A DNA stretch of 64,000 nt, taken from positions 1,240,001 through 1,304,000 of the forward strand of contig NZ_CP087879.1 of the NCBI RefSeq assembly GCF_021442325.1. The letters are read 5' to 3'. The translations under genes and the position numbers were made by a program. Each line of letters begins with the position of its first letter. Within the stretch, counting starts at the first letter, position 1. Positions 15,920 through 26,312 of this stretch are shown in pieces. Source of the DNA: Agromyces marinus. GTDB taxonomy: Bacteria; Actinomycetota; Actinomycetes; Actinomycetales; Microbacteriaceae. Under the pieces are notes generated by a model, which saw nothing but the letters and a program-made list of their open reading frames with translations, ran no database searches and had not been told where the DNA came from.

Positions 15920-16894
15920 GTGAGTGCAGTCAATCCCTTCGGTCAGGTGCTCGTCGCGCTCGTCACGCCCATGACGGCGGACGGCGAGGTCGCGTGGGAC
16001 GACGTCGAGAAGCACATCGACGACGTCATCAGCGCCGGCGCCGACGGGATCGTGGTCACGGGCACGACCGGTGAGACCTCGACGCTCACCGATGCCGAGA
16101 AGCTGCGCCTCGTCGAGGTCGGCAAGGACGTCGCCGCGGGCCGCGCGAAGATCATCACGGGCGGCGGGTCGAACGAGACCGCGCACGCCATCGAGCTCTA
16201 CAAGGCCAGCGAGAAGGCCGGCGCCGACGGCATCATGATCGTCACGCCCTACTACAACAAGCCCACCCAGGCCGGAATCCTCACGCACTTCCGCCTCGTC
16301 GCGGATGCGACCGACCTGCCCGTGATCCTCTACGACATCCCCGGCCGGACCGGCGTGCCCATCGCGTACGAGACCATCCTGCGCCTGGCCAAGCACCCGA
16401 ACATCCTGGCTGTGAAAGACGCCAAGGGCGACTTCAGCCAGGTGAGCCGCGTGCTCAACCAGACCGACCTCATGTACTTCTCGGGCGACGACGCCAACGT
16501 GCTGCCGCACCTCTCGATCGGCGCGACCGGCCTCATCGGCGTGACCGCGAACATCGCGCCCGCGCCGTACCGCGCCATCGTGGACGCCGTCAATCGGGGC
16601 GACCTCGCGGCCGCGACCGCCGAGCACCGTCGGCTCGAACCGCTCGTGCGAGCCGCGATGACGCACGTGCCAGGCACCGTCGCGTCGAAGTACATCCTCC
16701 ACGGACTCGGCCGGATCGGCAGCCCGCGCGTGCGCCTTCCGCTCGTCGGCCCCGAGGAATGGGAGGCTGCCCTCATCGAGGACGAGCTCGACCTCGTCCA
16801 GGGCGTGCCCGGCGTCGACTTCCACAACTTCCGGCCCGACCGCAACGCCGCCGCCGGCGGCGCACTGCCGAAGGTGGCCGGCACCACGCGCTGA
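15920..16894 (+). CDS. dapA: 4-hydroxy-tetrahydrodipicolinate synthase
   Basis: 324 residues, slightly longer than usual (about 295-300). Condenses pyruvate with aspartate semialdehyde. Conserved blocks: GTTGETSTLT (the Thr-Thr of the catalytic triad), PYYNKPTQAG with the triad Tyr region, YDIPGRTG, and the Schiff-base lysine in LAVKDAKGD. The extra length is a C-terminal tail ending PKVAGTTR. GTG start is placed 7 nt after a -10 hexamer. rnj follows after 76 nt, as in other actinobacteria. Confidence 0.96.
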   Translation: MSAVNPFGQVLVALVTPMTADGEVAWDDVEKHIDDVISAGADGIVVTGTTGETSTLTDAEKLRLVEVGKDVAAGRAKIITGGGSNETAHAIELYKASEKAGADGIMIVTPYYNKPTQAGILTHFRLVADATDLPVILYDIPGRTGVPIAYETILRLAKHPNILAVKDAKGDFSQVSRVLNQTDLMYFSGDDANVLPHLSIGATGLIGVTANIAPAPYRAIVDAVNRGDLAAATAEHRRLEPLVRAAMTHVPGTVASKYILHGLGRIGSPRVRLPLVGPEEWEAALIEDELDLVQGVPGVDFHNFRPDRNAAAGGALPKVAGTTR

Positions 16895-16970
16895 CGCGCG
16901 CCCCACGAGACATCCGCTGCGGCACGCGCCACAGCACCAACTGAACACTGCGAGAGAGTAAGGAGGGCGC

Positions 16971-18647
16971 ATGCCCGACGAGATCTTCGACCCCCAGCCG
17001 CTCCAGCCCGGAACGCTGCGGGTCACCCCCATCGGCGGCCTCGGCGAGGTCGGCCGCAACATGACGTGCTTCGAGATCGACGGCAAGCTGCTGATCGTCG
17101 ACTGCGGCGTGCTCTTCCCCGAGGAGCACCAGCCCGGCGTCGACCTGATCCTGCCCGACTTCGGCTTCCTCGAGGAGCGCATCGACGACATCGTCGCGGT
17201 CGTGCTCACCCACGGCCACGAGGACCACATCGGCGCCGTGCCCTACCTGCTGCGCCTGCGACGCGACATCCCCCTCGTGGGCTCCACGCTCACGCTCGCG
17301 CTCGTCGAGGCCAAGCTCAAGGAGCACCGCATCGCGCCCTACAGCCTCACCGTCAAGGAGGGGCAGGTCGAGGAACTCGGGCCGTTCGAGCTCGAGTTCG
17401 TCGCGGTCAACCACTCGATCCCCGACGCACTCGCCGTCGCGATCCACACCGACGCGGGCACCGTGCTCGCGACGGGCGACTTCAAGATGGACCAGCTCCC
17501 GCTCGACGGGCGCCTGACCGACCTGCGCGAGTTCGCCCGCCTCGGAGAAGAGGGCGTCGACCTCTTCCTCGTCGACTCGACGAACGCCGACGTGCCCGGC
17601 TTCACCCCGCTCGAGCGCGCGATCGGCCCCGTGCTCGACGAGGTCATCGCCCGGTCGCCGCGTCGCGTGATCGTCGCGAGCTTCTCCAGCCACGTGCACC
17701 GCGTACAGCAGGTGCTCGACGCAGCCCACGCGAACGGACGCCGTGTCGCACTGCTCGGGCGCTCGATGGTGCGCAACATGACCATCGCCGCCGACCTCGG
17801 CTACCTCAAGGTTCCCGAGGGCGTGCTCGTGGACTACAAGAAGGCCGGCGACATCCCCGACGACGAGATCGTCTACATGTCGACGGGCTCGCAGGGCGAG
17901 CCGATGGCGGTCCTCAGCCGCATGGCCAACCGCGACCACCAGATCGAGGTCGGCGAGGGCGACACCGTGATCCTCGCGTCGAGCCTGATCCCGGGCAACG
18001 AGAACGCGGTCTACCGCGTGATCGACGGACTCACCAAGCTCGGCGCGAACGTCGTGCACAAGGGCAACGCGAAGGTGCACGTCTCTGGGCACGCCGCCGC
18101 GGGTGAACTGCTGTACTGCTACAACATCCTGCAGCCGAGGAACGTCCTGCCGGTCCACGGCGAGTACCGCCACCTCGTCGCGAACGCGCGCCTCGCGCAG
18201 GACACCGGCATCCCCGCCGAGCGCACCTTCATCGCCGAGAACGGCACCGTGCTCGACCTGCGCGACGGCGAGGTCACCGTCGCCGGCCAGCTCGACCTCG
18301 GATTCGTGTACGTCGACGGTTCGACGGTCGGCGAGATCACCGACGCCGACCTGAAGGACCGCCGCATCCTCGGCGAGGAGGGGTTCATCTCGATCATCGT
18401 CGTCGTGGACGCCTCGACCGGGCGCGTGATCGTGGGCCCCGAGATCCACGCGCGCGGCTTCGCCGAGGACGACGCGGTCTTCGAGGACGTCAAGCCCAAG
18501 ATCGTGGCTGCGCTGGCGGATGCCGCCCAGCACGGCGTCCACGACCCGCACGCGTTGCAGCAGACGCTGCGTCGCACGGTCGGCACCTGGGTGAACCGCC
18601 GCCTGCGTCGCCGCCCGATGCTCGTGCCGCTCGTCATCGAGGCGTAG
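16971..18647 (+). CDS. rnj: Ribonuclease J
   Basis: 558 residues. Metallo-beta-lactamase/beta-CASP ribonuclease with endo- and 5'-exonuclease activity in mRNA turnover and rRNA maturation. The zinc motif HGHEDH is at residues 81-86; further motifs are ATGDFKMD, SFSSHVHRVQQ and the STGSQGEPM and VSGHAAAGEL segments of the beta-CASP domain. The C-terminal RNase J domain is present. AAGGAGGG lies 4-11 nt before the ATG, the strongest ribosome site of the region. dapA-rnj-ftsK order is typical. Confidence 0.96.
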   Translation: MPDEIFDPQPLQPGTLRVTPIGGLGEVGRNMTCFEIDGKLLIVDCGVLFPEEHQPGVDLILPDFGFLEERIDDIVAVVLTHGHEDHIGAVPYLLRLRRDIPLVGSTLTLALVEAKLKEHRIAPYSLTVKEGQVEELGPFELEFVAVNHSIPDALAVAIHTDAGTVLATGDFKMDQLPLDGRLTDLREFARLGEEGVDLFLVDSTNADVPGFTPLERAIGPVLDEVIARSPRRVIVASFSSHVHRVQQVLDAAHANGRRVALLGRSMVRNMTIAADLGYLKVPEGVLVDYKKAGDIPDDEIVYMSTGSQGEPMAVLSRMANRDHQIEVGEGDTVILASSLIPGNENAVYRVIDGLTKLGANVVHKGNAKVHVSGHAAAGELLYCYNILQPRNVLPVHGEYRHLVANARLAQDTGIPAERTFIAENGTVLDLRDGEVTVAGQLDLGFVYVDGSTVGEITDADLKDRRILGEEGFISIIVVVDASTGRVIVGPEIHARGFAEDDAVFEDVKPKIVAALADAAQHGVHDPHALQQTLRRTVGTWVNRRLRRRPMLVPLVIEA

Positions 18648-18712
18648 CCGCGCCCCCTTCCCTCCCTGCCCGACACTCGCCGCCGCTGCGCGTCGGCGTC
18701 GTCGGCTGGCCG

Positions 18713-18718
18713 TAACGT
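18713..18718 (+). promoter_or_regulatory. Putative -10 for leaderless ftsK
   Basis: TAACGT with 7 nt to the ATG at 18726. This favours the ATG over the in-frame GTG at 18717, which would lie inside the hexamer. Confidence 0.45.
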
Positions 18719-18725
18719 GGAACCC

Positions 18726-21620
18726 ATGGCTCCGAGCACCAAGTCGAACGGCCGCGCGTCGCGCGCGTCCGGGCGCGGCTCGTCGGCGCGCACGGCACCT
18801 ACGAAGAAGCTGCCGGCCCAGCGCGCGTCGACGAGTTCCCGCAGCGCCGCGAAGCCCGATCAACCCGGGCTGCTCGTGCGCGCCTGGATGGGACTCGCGC
18901 ACATGACGGGTGGTGCGGCGCGCGCGCTCGGCCCCGAGACGCTCGCGAAGGAGGAGCGCCGCGACGGCCTGCCCTTCTTCCTGGTGCTCATGGCGATCAC
19001 CGGAGCGGTCGTCGAGTGGTTCTTCATCAACGACGAGGTCGCGCGCTCGCTCGACGCGTACACGTTCGGCGGGCTGTTCGGGCGGGTGGCGTTCGCGCTT
19101 CCGGTCGTGATGCTCATGTTCGCGGTGTGGCTGTTCCGGCACCCGAGTTCGGTGCACGACAACACGCGCATCGGCATCGGGCTGGGCATGCTGCTCATCA
19201 CCGTCTCCGGCCTGTGCCACCTGTTCGGCGGGCAGCCCGAGCCGAGCGAGGGCATGCCCTCGCTCGCGCAGGCGGGCGGCATCCTCGGCTGGATGCTCGC
19301 GGCGCCGCTCATCTTCCTCATCACCGAGGTGGGCGCGGGCATCGTCCTCGTCGTCCTCGTGCTGCTCTCCCTGCTGATCCTGACCAAGACGCCGCCGACG
19401 CGGGTGCCCCAGCGGTTCCGCGAACTGTACGAGTGGCTCTTCGGTGCACTGGAGGGAGCGGATGCCGAGGCTGGGGAGCCCGCGACGTCCGAGTCCAAGC
19501 CCAAGCGCCGCTCGAAGGCGGACCGCACCGAGCAGGTCGAGCTCGACGGGGTCGACGACGACGAGACCCCCTCGGGCGGCCTGCTGCCGTGGTGGCGCCG
19601 CAACGCGTCGAACCGCGAGGAGGATCCGGACTTCACCGGCTCCGGTGCCGAGGGCCTCACCGAGGTGTTCGGCGAGGGTTCGGCCGCCGGCAGCTTCGAG
19701 ACTCCGCTCGAGGGCGTTCGTCCCGCAGATCCGTACGGTGCCGGGGTCATCGACGACCTCGAGCGCGCCGAGTCGGCGCTGCAGCGCTTCACGGGCGAGG
19801 TCGCGCCCGGCGGCACGGGCCTGCTCGGCGACGACCCGGGCGCGACCCAGGTGCTCGCACCTGCGGGCGCGGGTGCGCCGGCCGGCACCGCCGGCGCGAC
19901 GACGGCGGATGCCGCGGCCGGAGCAGATGCCGCACCCGACCTCGATCCCGAGGACCACCACCCGGATCGGCCGTACCACCTGCCCGCGTCGTCGACGCTG
20001 GCGGCGGGTGCGCCGGGCAAGACCCGTTCGGCGGTCAACGACGAGGTCGTGCGCCAGATCACGGGCGTCCTCGAGCAGTTCAACGTCGACGCGAAGGTGA
20101 CCGGGTTCTCACGCGGTCCGACGGTCACGCAGTACGAGATCGAACTCGGTCCCGGGGTCAAGGTCGAACGCGTGACCGCGCTGTCGAAGAACCTCTCGTA
20201 CGCGGTCGCGTCGAACGAGGTGCGCATCCTCTCGCCGATCCCCGGCAAGTCCGCCATCGGCGTCGAGATCCCGAACGCCGACCGCGAGACGGTCACGCTC
20301 GGCGACGTGCTCCGCTCGGGCGCTGCGGTCAACGCCAAGCACCCGATGACGATCGGCGTCGGAAAAGACGTCGGCGGCGGGTACGTCGTGGCGAACCTCG
20401 CGAAGATGCCGCACCTGCTCGTGGCCGGCTCCACCGGTTCGGGCAAGTCGAGCTTCGTGAACTCGATGATCACGAGCCTGCTCATGCGCGCGAAGCCCGC
20501 CGAGGTGCGGATGGTGCTCATCGACCCCAAGCGCGTCGAGCTCGCGCCGTACGCGGGGGTGCCGCACCTCATCACGCCGATCATCACGAACCCGAAGAAG
20601 GCGGCGGAGGCGCTGCAGTGGGTCGTGAAGGAGATGGACATGCGCTACGACGACCTCGCGTCGTTCGGGTTCCGTCACATCGACGACTTCAACGCGGCCG
20701 TGGTGGGCGATGAGATCAAGCTGCCCGCCGGCAGCGAGCGCAAGCTCAAGCCGTACCCGTACCTGCTCGTCGTGGTCGACGAGCTCGCCGACCTCATGAT
20801 GGTCGCCCCGCGCGACGTCGAGGACTCGATCGTTCGCATCACGCAGCTCGCCCGCGCGTCGGGCATCCACCTCGTGCTGGCCACGCAGCGGCCGTCGGTC
20901 GACGTCGTGACCGGCCTGATCAAGGCCAACGTGCCGTCGCGCCTCGCGTTCGCGGTGACGAGCGTCACCGATTCCCGGGTCATCCTCGACCAGCCGGGCG
21001 CCGACAAGCTCATCGGCCAGGGCGACGCGCTGTTCCTGCCGATGGGGGCCTCGAAGCCGATCCGCGTGCAGGGTGCGTGGGTCACCGAGACCGAGATCGA
21101 CCGCGTGGTGAAGCACGTCACTCGTCAGGCGCGCCCCGAGTACCGAAAGGACGTCGAGGCCGCGGTCGAGCGGAAGGAGATCGACTCCGACATCGGCGAC
21201 GACCTCGAGCTGCTGCTCGCCGCCGCGGAACTCGTCGTCTCGACCCAGTTCGGGTCGACGTCGATGCTGCAGCGCAAGCTCCGCGTCGGGTTCGCCAAGG
21301 CGGGCCGCCTCATGGACCTCCTCGAGTCGCGCGAGATCGTCGGGCCGTCCGAGGGTTCGAAGGCGCGCGACGTGCTCGTGACGCCCGAGCAGCTCCCCGG
21401 GGTGCTCGCGAGGCTGCGCGGCGAGGAACCGTCGACGCCGGCCGCGCCCGCGGCATCCGCTTCGCCCGAGCAACCGCCGGCCGCAGCGCCGGCGACGCAG
21501 CCCGGGCCGAGCGAGGTCGACGACCGCTACGACGACCCGGTCGGCCGGATCCCCGAGGGCCTCGAAGAGGTCGAGGCCGGCCCCGACGAGGATGCCTGGG
21601 GGCTCACCGGACGGGACTGA
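18726..21620 (+). CDS. ftsK: DNA translocase FtsK
   Basis: 964 residues. Septal DNA pump that clears chromosomes and activates dimer resolution. N-terminal basic region, then four hydrophobic helices ([68 protein letters not shown]), an acidic Pro/Ala-rich linker, and the RecA-like motor with Walker A GSTGSGKS at residues 568-575, DELADLMM and [12 protein letters not shown]. The winged-helix gamma domain that reads polar sequences is at the end ([20 protein letters not shown]), followed by an acidic tail. The whole is one intact frame. Confidence 0.96.
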   Translation: MAPSTKSNGRASRASGRGSSARTAPTKKLPAQRASTSSRSAAKPDQPGLLVRAWMGLAHMTGGAARALGPETLAKEERRDGLPFFLVLMAITGAVVEWFFINDEVARSLDAYTFGGLFGRVAFALPVVMLMFAVWLFRHPSSVHDNTRIGIGLGMLLITVSGLCHLFGGQPEPSEGMPSLAQAGGILGWMLAAPLIFLITEVGAGIVLVVLVLLSLLILTKTPPTRVPQRFRELYEWLFGALEGADAEAGEPATSESKPKRRSKADRTEQVELDGVDDDETPSGGLLPWWRRNASNREEDPDFTGSGAEGLTEVFGEGSAAGSFETPLEGVRPADPYGAGVIDDLERAESALQRFTGEVAPGGTGLLGDDPGATQVLAPAGAGAPAGTAGATTADAAAGADAAPDLDPEDHHPDRPYHLPASSTLAAGAPGKTRSAVNDEVVRQITGVLEQFNVDAKVTGFSRGPTVTQYEIELGPGVKVERVTALSKNLSYAVASNEVRILSPIPGKSAIGVEIPNADRETVTLGDVLRSGAAVNAKHPMTIGVGKDVGGGYVVANLAKMPHLLVAGSTGSGKSSFVNSMITSLLMRAKPAEVRMVLIDPKRVELAPYAGVPHLITPIITNPKKAAEALQWVVKEMDMRYDDLASFGFRHIDDFNAAVVGDEIKLPAGSERKLKPYPYLLVVVDELADLMMVAPRDVEDSIVRITQLARASGIHLVLATQRPSVDVVTGLIKANVPSRLAFAVTSVTDSRVILDQPGADKLIGQGDALFLPMGASKPIRVQGAWVTETEIDRVVKHVTRQARPEYRKDVEAAVERKEIDSDIGDDLELLLAAAELVVSTQFGSTSMLQRKLRVGFAKAGRLMDLLESREIVGPSEGSKARDVLVTPEQLPGVLARLRGEEPSTPAAPAASASPEQPPAAAPATQPGPSEVDDRYDDPVGRIPEGLEEVEAGPDEDAWGLTGRD

Positions 21621-21653
21621 CGGGCCGCGACGGGGCTGGCCGCGAGCGGCCGT

Positions 21654-21659
21654 TAGGCT
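21654..21659 (+). promoter_or_regulatory. Putative -10 for leaderless pgsA
   Basis: TAGGCT, 6-nt spacer to the ATG at 21666; no ribosome site. Confidence 0.5.
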
Positions 21660-21665
21660 GGGCGC

Positions 21666-22268
21666 ATGACCGCTCCCGAGGGCCGTGCACGCGTCTCGAA
21701 CTGGAACCTGCCGAACGCGATCACGGTCGTCCGGATCGTCATGGCGCCCGTGTTCTTCTGGCTGCTGCTCGCCGATGCAGGCGCCGACGGGCCGATGCGC
21801 TGGTGGGCAGCGGCCATCTTCGTCGTCGCGATCTCGACCGACTGGGTCGACGGCCATCTGGCGCGCTCCCGGGGGCTCGTGACCGACCTCGGCAAGCTGC
21901 TGGATCCGATCGCCGACAAGCTGCTCACGAGCGGCGCGCTCGTGTGCCTGTCGATCCTCGGCGAGCTGTGGTGGTGGGTCACGATCCTCATCGTCGTGCG
22001 CGAGGTCGGCATCACGGTCTGGCGGCTCGTCGAGGTGAGCCGGGGCACGGTGGTCCCGGCATCGTCGGGGGGCAAGGCGAAGACGTTCACGCAGGCGATC
22101 GCGATCTCGCTCCTCCTGACGCCGCTGTGGCTGTTCCTCGGCGACTGGTACCTGTGGCTGGGCTGGGCGTGCATGGCGGCCGCGCTCGTGCTCACGGTCT
22201 GGTCGGGCCTGCTGTACGTGCGCGACGCGATCCGCCTCGGGCGCGAGCACCGGGCCGGCGCGCAGTGA
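21666..22268 (+). CDS. pgsA: CDP-diacylglycerol-glycerol-3-phosphate 3-phosphatidyltransferase
   Basis: 200 residues, polytopic membrane enzyme. The CDP-alcohol phosphotransferase signature DGx2ARx8Gx3Dx3D is complete: DGHLARSRGLVTDLGKLLDP followed by IAD. It makes phosphatidylglycerol phosphate from CDP-diacylglycerol. Several hydrophobic helices follow (WWWVTILIVVREVGITVW; ISLLLTPLWLFLG). The stop overlaps the GTG of the cinA-type gene, and clgR follows, the usual actinobacterial trio. Confidence 0.93.
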   Translation: MTAPEGRARVSNWNLPNAITVVRIVMAPVFFWLLLADAGADGPMRWWAAAIFVVAISTDWVDGHLARSRGLVTDLGKLLDPIADKLLTSGALVCLSILGELWWWVTILIVVREVGITVWRLVEVSRGTVVPASSGGKAKTFTQAIAISLLLTPLWLFLGDWYLWLGWACMAAALVLTVWSGLLYVRDAIRLGREHRAGAQ

Positions 22269-22768
22269 GCGACGCGGCGGAACTCGTCGCGCGGCTTCGG
22301 GAGCGCGGGCGCACGGTGGCGTGCGCCGAATCGCTCACGGGCGGGCTGCTGTCCGCGACCATCGTCGACGTGCCCGGCGCCTCGGAGGTGCTCCTCGGCG
22401 GGGTCGTCGCCTATGCGACCGAGCTCAAGAGGGCGCTCGTCGGCGTCGACGAGCGGCTGCTCGCCGAACGGGGACCCGTCGACCCGGAGGTCGCCGAACA
22501 ACTGGCCGAGCGGATCCGCGCGCTCTGCGCGGTCGCCGGCCGTGCGGCCGATCTCGGGCTCGCGACCACCGGCGTCGCCGGGCCCGACCCCCAGGGCGGA
22601 TTCCCCCCGGGGCGGGTCCACCTCGGCATCGCCTCACCGCGCGGCGTCCGCTCGGTCGAGCTGGACCTGCCGGGCGATCGTGCGGCCGTTCGCCGCGGGA
22701 GCGTCGACCGGGCGCTCGCCGAGGCGCTCGTCGAGCTCGACGCGCTGGACGCGGCATCCGTCGGGTGA
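22265..22768 (+). CDS. CinA C-terminal-domain protein (nicotinamide-nucleotide amidohydrolase type)
   Basis: 167 residues: only the CinA C-terminal (PncC) domain, without the N-terminal molybdopterin-binding-like part. Motifs: TVACAESLTGGLLSATIVDVPGAS with the active-site Ser, GGVVAYATELKRALVGV, and ATTGVAGPDPQGG. PncC enzymes deamidate NMN to recycle pyridine nucleotides. GTG start in the GTGA overlap with pgsA; a longer upstream frame inside ftsK/pgsA is rejected. Confidence 0.9.
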   Translation: MSDAAELVARLRERGRTVACAESLTGGLLSATIVDVPGASEVLLGGVVAYATELKRALVGVDERLLAERGPVDPEVAEQLAERIRALCAVAGRAADLGLATTGVAGPDPQGGFPPGRVHLGIASPRGVRSVELDLPGDRAAVRRGSVDRALAEALVELDALDAASVG

Positions 22769-22885
22769 GGTACGCGACCGCGTCCGGGCCCGGGGAATAG
22801 GGCAGATGACGACTCGGTTACACGTCTGCAGTTCACAAGAAAACACCAGTGACCCCCGCTAGGCTCGGGTGACGGGATGAGGCGC

Positions 22886-22891
22886 TAGACT
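22886..22891 (+). promoter_or_regulatory. Putative -10 of the clgR-type regulator gene
   Basis: TAGACT 55 nt before the ATG at 22947, predicting a leader near 48 nt that includes GAGGGAGG. A second candidate, TAGGCT, is at 22860-22865. Unlike its neighbours this gene has a leader and a clear ribosome site. Confidence 0.4.
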
Positions 22892-22946
22892 GACCTCCCC
22901 GAAACCGGCTCCGGTGAGGGTCGCAGGGTAGACGAGGGAGGTTCCG

Positions 22947-23261
22947 ATGGTTCTGGTCCGACAGGAGATCGGCGACGTGCTGAGGGACTTCCGCCTGCAG
23001 AAGGGGCGCACCCTCCGTCAGGTCGCCAGCAAGGCGAGCGTCGCGCTGGGCTACCTCTCCGAGGTGGAGCGCGGCCAGAAGGAGGCGTCGAGCGAGATCC
23101 TCGCCTCGGTGGCAGACGCGCTCGACACGCCCATCTCCGTGATCATGCACGAGGTCGGAGACCGCATCGCGGTGCTCGAGGGGCTCTCGACGCCGTCGGT
23201 GCCCGACAGCCTTCCCGACGAGCTGGTCGCGGAGTTCGACGCGGACATGATGGTCCGCTGA
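22947..23261 (+). CDS. clgR: XRE-family helix-turn-helix regulator, ClgR type
   Basis: 104 residues. Helix-turn-helix from about residue 9 to 66 with LRQVASKASVALGYLSEVERGQKEASSEIL, the pattern of ClgR, the actinobacterial activator of clp protease and stress genes. The C-terminal tail after the HTH (PSVPDSLPDELVAEFDADMMVR) is the short tail seen in ClgR proteins, which are themselves Clp substrates. Location behind pgsA-cinA supports the assignment. GAGGGAGG ribosome site; strong hairpin terminator 18 nt after the stop. Confidence 0.87.
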   Translation: MVLVRQEIGDVLRDFRLQKGRTLRQVASKASVALGYLSEVERGQKEASSEILASVADALDTPISVIMHEVGDRIAVLEGLSTPSVPDSLPDELVAEFDADMMVR

Positions 23262-23278
23262 TCCATTCGATCGTGATG

Positions 23279-23304
23279 AACGGCCGGTCTGCGGACCGGC
23301 CGTT
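23279..23304 (+). terminator. Hairpin terminator after clgR
   Basis: Perfect 11-bp stem (aacggccggtc / gaccggccgtt) with the 4-nt loop tgcg, followed by a weak U content (cgc). Lies just after the clgR stop. Confidence 0.7.
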
Positions 23305-23325
23305 CGCATGTGCGAGAGGCACGAC

Positions 23326-23547
23326 GTGAAGCGCAGCGAGTTCGCCCGGGCGGTCGAGCAGGAGTTCGGTCCCGGCTACGGCGACGTGGTGGTGCGCGAC
23401 CTCGTGCTCGTCGAGCTCGGCAATCGCACCGCGCATGAGGCGCTCGCGGCGGGGGTGGCGCCTCGCGACGTGTGGTTCGCGCTGTGCGCGGCGACGGATG
23501 TCCCGGAGCAACGTCGTCACGGCGCCGGACTGCCCGAGCCTCGCTGA
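23326..23547 (+). CDS. DUF3046 family protein
   Basis: 73 residues. Matches the pattern of DUF3046: SEFARAVEQEFG, then LVLVELGNRTAHEALAAGV and PRDVWFALCAATDVPEQRR. These small proteins are found next to recA throughout actinobacteria; function unknown. The GTG at 23326 (with GAGAGG upstream) gives the family's usual length; an ATG at 23308 would add six residues and lies against the terminator stem. Confidence 0.82.
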   Translation: MKRSEFARAVEQEFGPGYGDVVVRDLVLVELGNRTAHEALAAGVAPRDVWFALCAATDVPEQRRHGAGLPEPR

Positions 23548-23573
23548 CGCGGACTGCGCCGACCAGGGCTGGA

Positions 23574-23579
23574 TAGGGT
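23574..23579 (+). promoter_or_regulatory. Putative -10 for the leaderless gene at 23586
   Basis: TAGGGT followed by 6 nt and GTG; no ribosome site. Confidence 0.45.
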
Positions 23580-23585
23580 GGGGCC

Positions 23586-24245
23586 GTGCCCGACTACGTG
23601 CGACCTGTGCTCCCCGGGCGGGTGTTCGTCGATGAGCACGGTGCGCCGATCGAGTACGGCCGGCGGTGGGGCGACGATTCGCCGCCTGACGAGGCGTACT
23701 CGCGCACCGGGAACCTCGAGCGCTTCGCCGGCCTGCACACCGTCGCGCTCGCCCTCATCGAGTGGTTGCGTGCCTCGTTCGACGTCGAAGTCGACGAGGG
23801 TGCGGATGCCGAGGCCGACCTGCTCCTGCAGCCGACGGACATGGTGCGCGCGGTGCGCCTGACGCCCGCGTCCGCCCAGTGCGCGCCGCTGACCTTCGTG
23901 CTGACCGGGTTCCCCGGCGTGTTCCTGCACGCTGGGATGCTGCACGACTTCCACTTCCCGGCGTGCGGGTGCGACGCGTGCGACGAGGACCCGAGCGCTC
24001 TCGTGGATGACTTCGAGTGGACCGTGCGCATGGTCGTCGCCGGGCACTACCACGAGACGGCGGGGTCGCCTCGGGGCGGATGGCACGGGTTCCGGCTCGA
24101 CGAGCCCGGCGTGGGTTCGCGCGCCGGACAGGGGCAGACGATCGAACTGCCTCCCGGGGTGCTCGAGGCCGCGCTCGAGCGGATGCCGGCGGGCGGGAGG
24201 TGGCGCGCGTGGCCCGAGCGGACCGAGTCCGCGCCGGGCGGGTGA
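23586..24245 (+). CDS. Uncharacterised protein with a CGCDACDED motif
   Basis: 219 residues, soluble, no signal peptide. It resembles a family I remember as DUF6226, unverified. Visible features: an N-terminal segment [19 protein letters not shown], a central region rich in hydrophobic strands, and the cysteine cluster [12 protein letters not shown] near residue 125, which could bind metal. No catalytic motif is recognised. It is transcribed from its own promoter between DUF3046 and recA and probably not part of either unit. Confidence 0.75.
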   Translation: MPDYVRPVLPGRVFVDEHGAPIEYGRRWGDDSPPDEAYSRTGNLERFAGLHTVALALIEWLRASFDVEVDEGADAEADLLLQPTDMVRAVRLTPASAQCAPLTFVLTGFPGVFLHAGMLHDFHFPACGCDACDEDPSALVDDFEWTVRMVVAGHYHETAGSPRGGWHGFRLDEPGVGSRAGQGQTIELPPGVLEAALERMPAGGRWRAWPERTESAPGG

Positions 24246-24292
24246 CCCGCGGACCCTCTCCGAAGACGCGTTCGACACGCCGACGCGCGGTT

Positions 24293-24306
24293 CGAACATC
24301 CGTTCG
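24293..24306. promoter_or_regulatory. SOS box (LexA site) of recA
   Basis: CGAACATCCGTTCG is an exact match to the actinobacterial/Gram-positive SOS consensus CGAAC-N4-GTTCG. It covers the expected -35 position of the -10 at 24317, so LexA binding would block RNA polymerase. Confidence 0.85.
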
Positions 24307-24316
24307 GGAGCTGCGC

Positions 24317-24322
24317 TAGGCT
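24317..24322 (+). promoter_or_regulatory. recA: Putative -10 of recA
   Basis: TAGGCT 10 bp after the SOS box. Transcription would begin near 24330, leaving a leader of about 180 nt. Confidence 0.55.
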
Positions 24323-24329
24323 CCTCACC

Positions 24330-24510
24330 AGCGGGAGGGATGACGCATCCATCCACAGTCGGCGGCCTTCGGGCGACGGATGTCGGTGGTCGGCCATACG
24401 GTCGATGCGTCGGAACACCCCGCCACCGCCTTGTCGCGAGACGTGCCGGTCACGGCCTGGCACGCGGACGACAGCCTAGAGGCAGCCGCCGAACCCACGA
24501 AGGAGCACCG
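24330..24510 (+). other. Long recA 5' leader
   Basis: About 180 nt without a convincing gene between the predicted start of transcription and the recA ATG. An 8-bp inverted repeat (gacgcatc 24342-24349 with gatgcgtc 24404-24411) could close a large stem-loop. AAGGAG at 24500-24505 is the recA ribosome site. A second promoter close to the gene cannot be excluded. Confidence 0.5.
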
Positions 24511-25575
<1,065 letters not shown>

Positions 25576-25586
25576 CGGGCACCACG

Positions 25587-26300
25587 ATGAGCGAGCAGGG
25601 AACCGAGCGTCTCGCACCGGTCACCTACCTGCCGTGGGTGTCGTCGTCGGCAGGACGGGCCGACGACGACACCGCTCCGCTCGACCGGGCGGTCGCATCG
25701 CACCCGGCCGGATCCGCCGTACGTCGCGGGGGGCAGGGGGGCACGCAGCGTTCGTCCTCCGCACGGGTCGGCGCTGCGGTGCCCGACCCGGAGGAGACCG
25801 GAACCGAACGCGACGATCGCATCGACCGGCTCATCGTCTCGCGGCTGCGGCGATCATCGCTCTCGGTCGCCGAGGTGCGAGCCATCCTCGTCGAACACGG
25901 GCTCGACGACGCCGAGGTCGAGGAGTGGCTCGAGCGATACGAGCGTCTCGGGTACCTCGACGACCGACGGCTCGCCGAACAGCTCGTGCACGCCCATGAG
26001 CGACGGGGGCGCGGCAGCGGCGCGCTCGTGCACGAACTCGGCCGACGCGGCATCGCCGACGAGCTCGCGCGCGAGGCCGCCGACGCCCTCGACCCCGAGA
26101 TCGAGTTCGAGCACGCCCTCGCCGTCGCCGAACGCCGCGCGAGACAGCTCGGTGGACTCGAGCGCACCGTCGCCGAGCGGCGGCTCTCGGCGTTCCTCAT
26201 GCGTCGCGGGTACGGCAGCCAGCTCGTCCGACGGGCGGTGGCGATCGCGCTCGATGGCGCGGCCGACGGCGGAGGCGGAGCCGACACGCGCGGATCGTAG
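25587..26300 (+). CDS. recX: RecX regulatory protein
   Basis: 237 residues. RecX binds and inhibits RecA filaments. The three-helix RecX repeats occupy about residues 78-228 (LRRSSLSVAEVRAILVEHGL; GYLDDRRLAEQLVHAHERRG; LSAFLMRRGYGSQLVRRAV). The first 75 residues are a low-complexity extension containing VTYLPWV, absent from the shorter E. coli type. Co-transcribed with recA. Its TAG stop is also the first three bases of the miaB -10 hexamer. Confidence 0.92.
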   Translation: MSEQGTERLAPVTYLPWVSSSAGRADDDTAPLDRAVASHPAGSAVRRGGQGGTQRSSSARVGAAVPDPEETGTERDDRIDRLIVSRLRRSSLSVAEVRAILVEHGLDDAEVEEWLERYERLGYLDDRRLAEQLVHAHERRGRGSGALVHELGRRGIADELAREAADALDPEIEFEHALAVAERRARQLGGLERTVAERRLSAFLMRRGYGSQLVRRAVAIALDGAADGGGGADTRGS

Positions 26301-26303
26301 ACT
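26298..26303 (+). promoter_or_regulatory. Putative -10 of miaB, overlapping the recX stop
   Basis: TAGACT, 9 nt before the ATG at 26313; its TAG is the recX stop codon. Confidence 0.45.
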
Positions 26304-26312
26304 GGTTCGACC

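Noticed and set aside
16773-19979. 1068-codon minus-strand frame opposite rnj and ftsK
   Set aside because: Antisense to two strongly conserved genes; repetitive Arg/Asp/His composition; no start signal.
21077-22264. Upstream extension of the cinA-type frame through ftsK and pgsA
   Set aside because: The conserved domain begins right after the GTG at 22265; the extension overlaps two real genes and is Arg-rich noise, so the missing CinA N-terminal domain is not hidden there.
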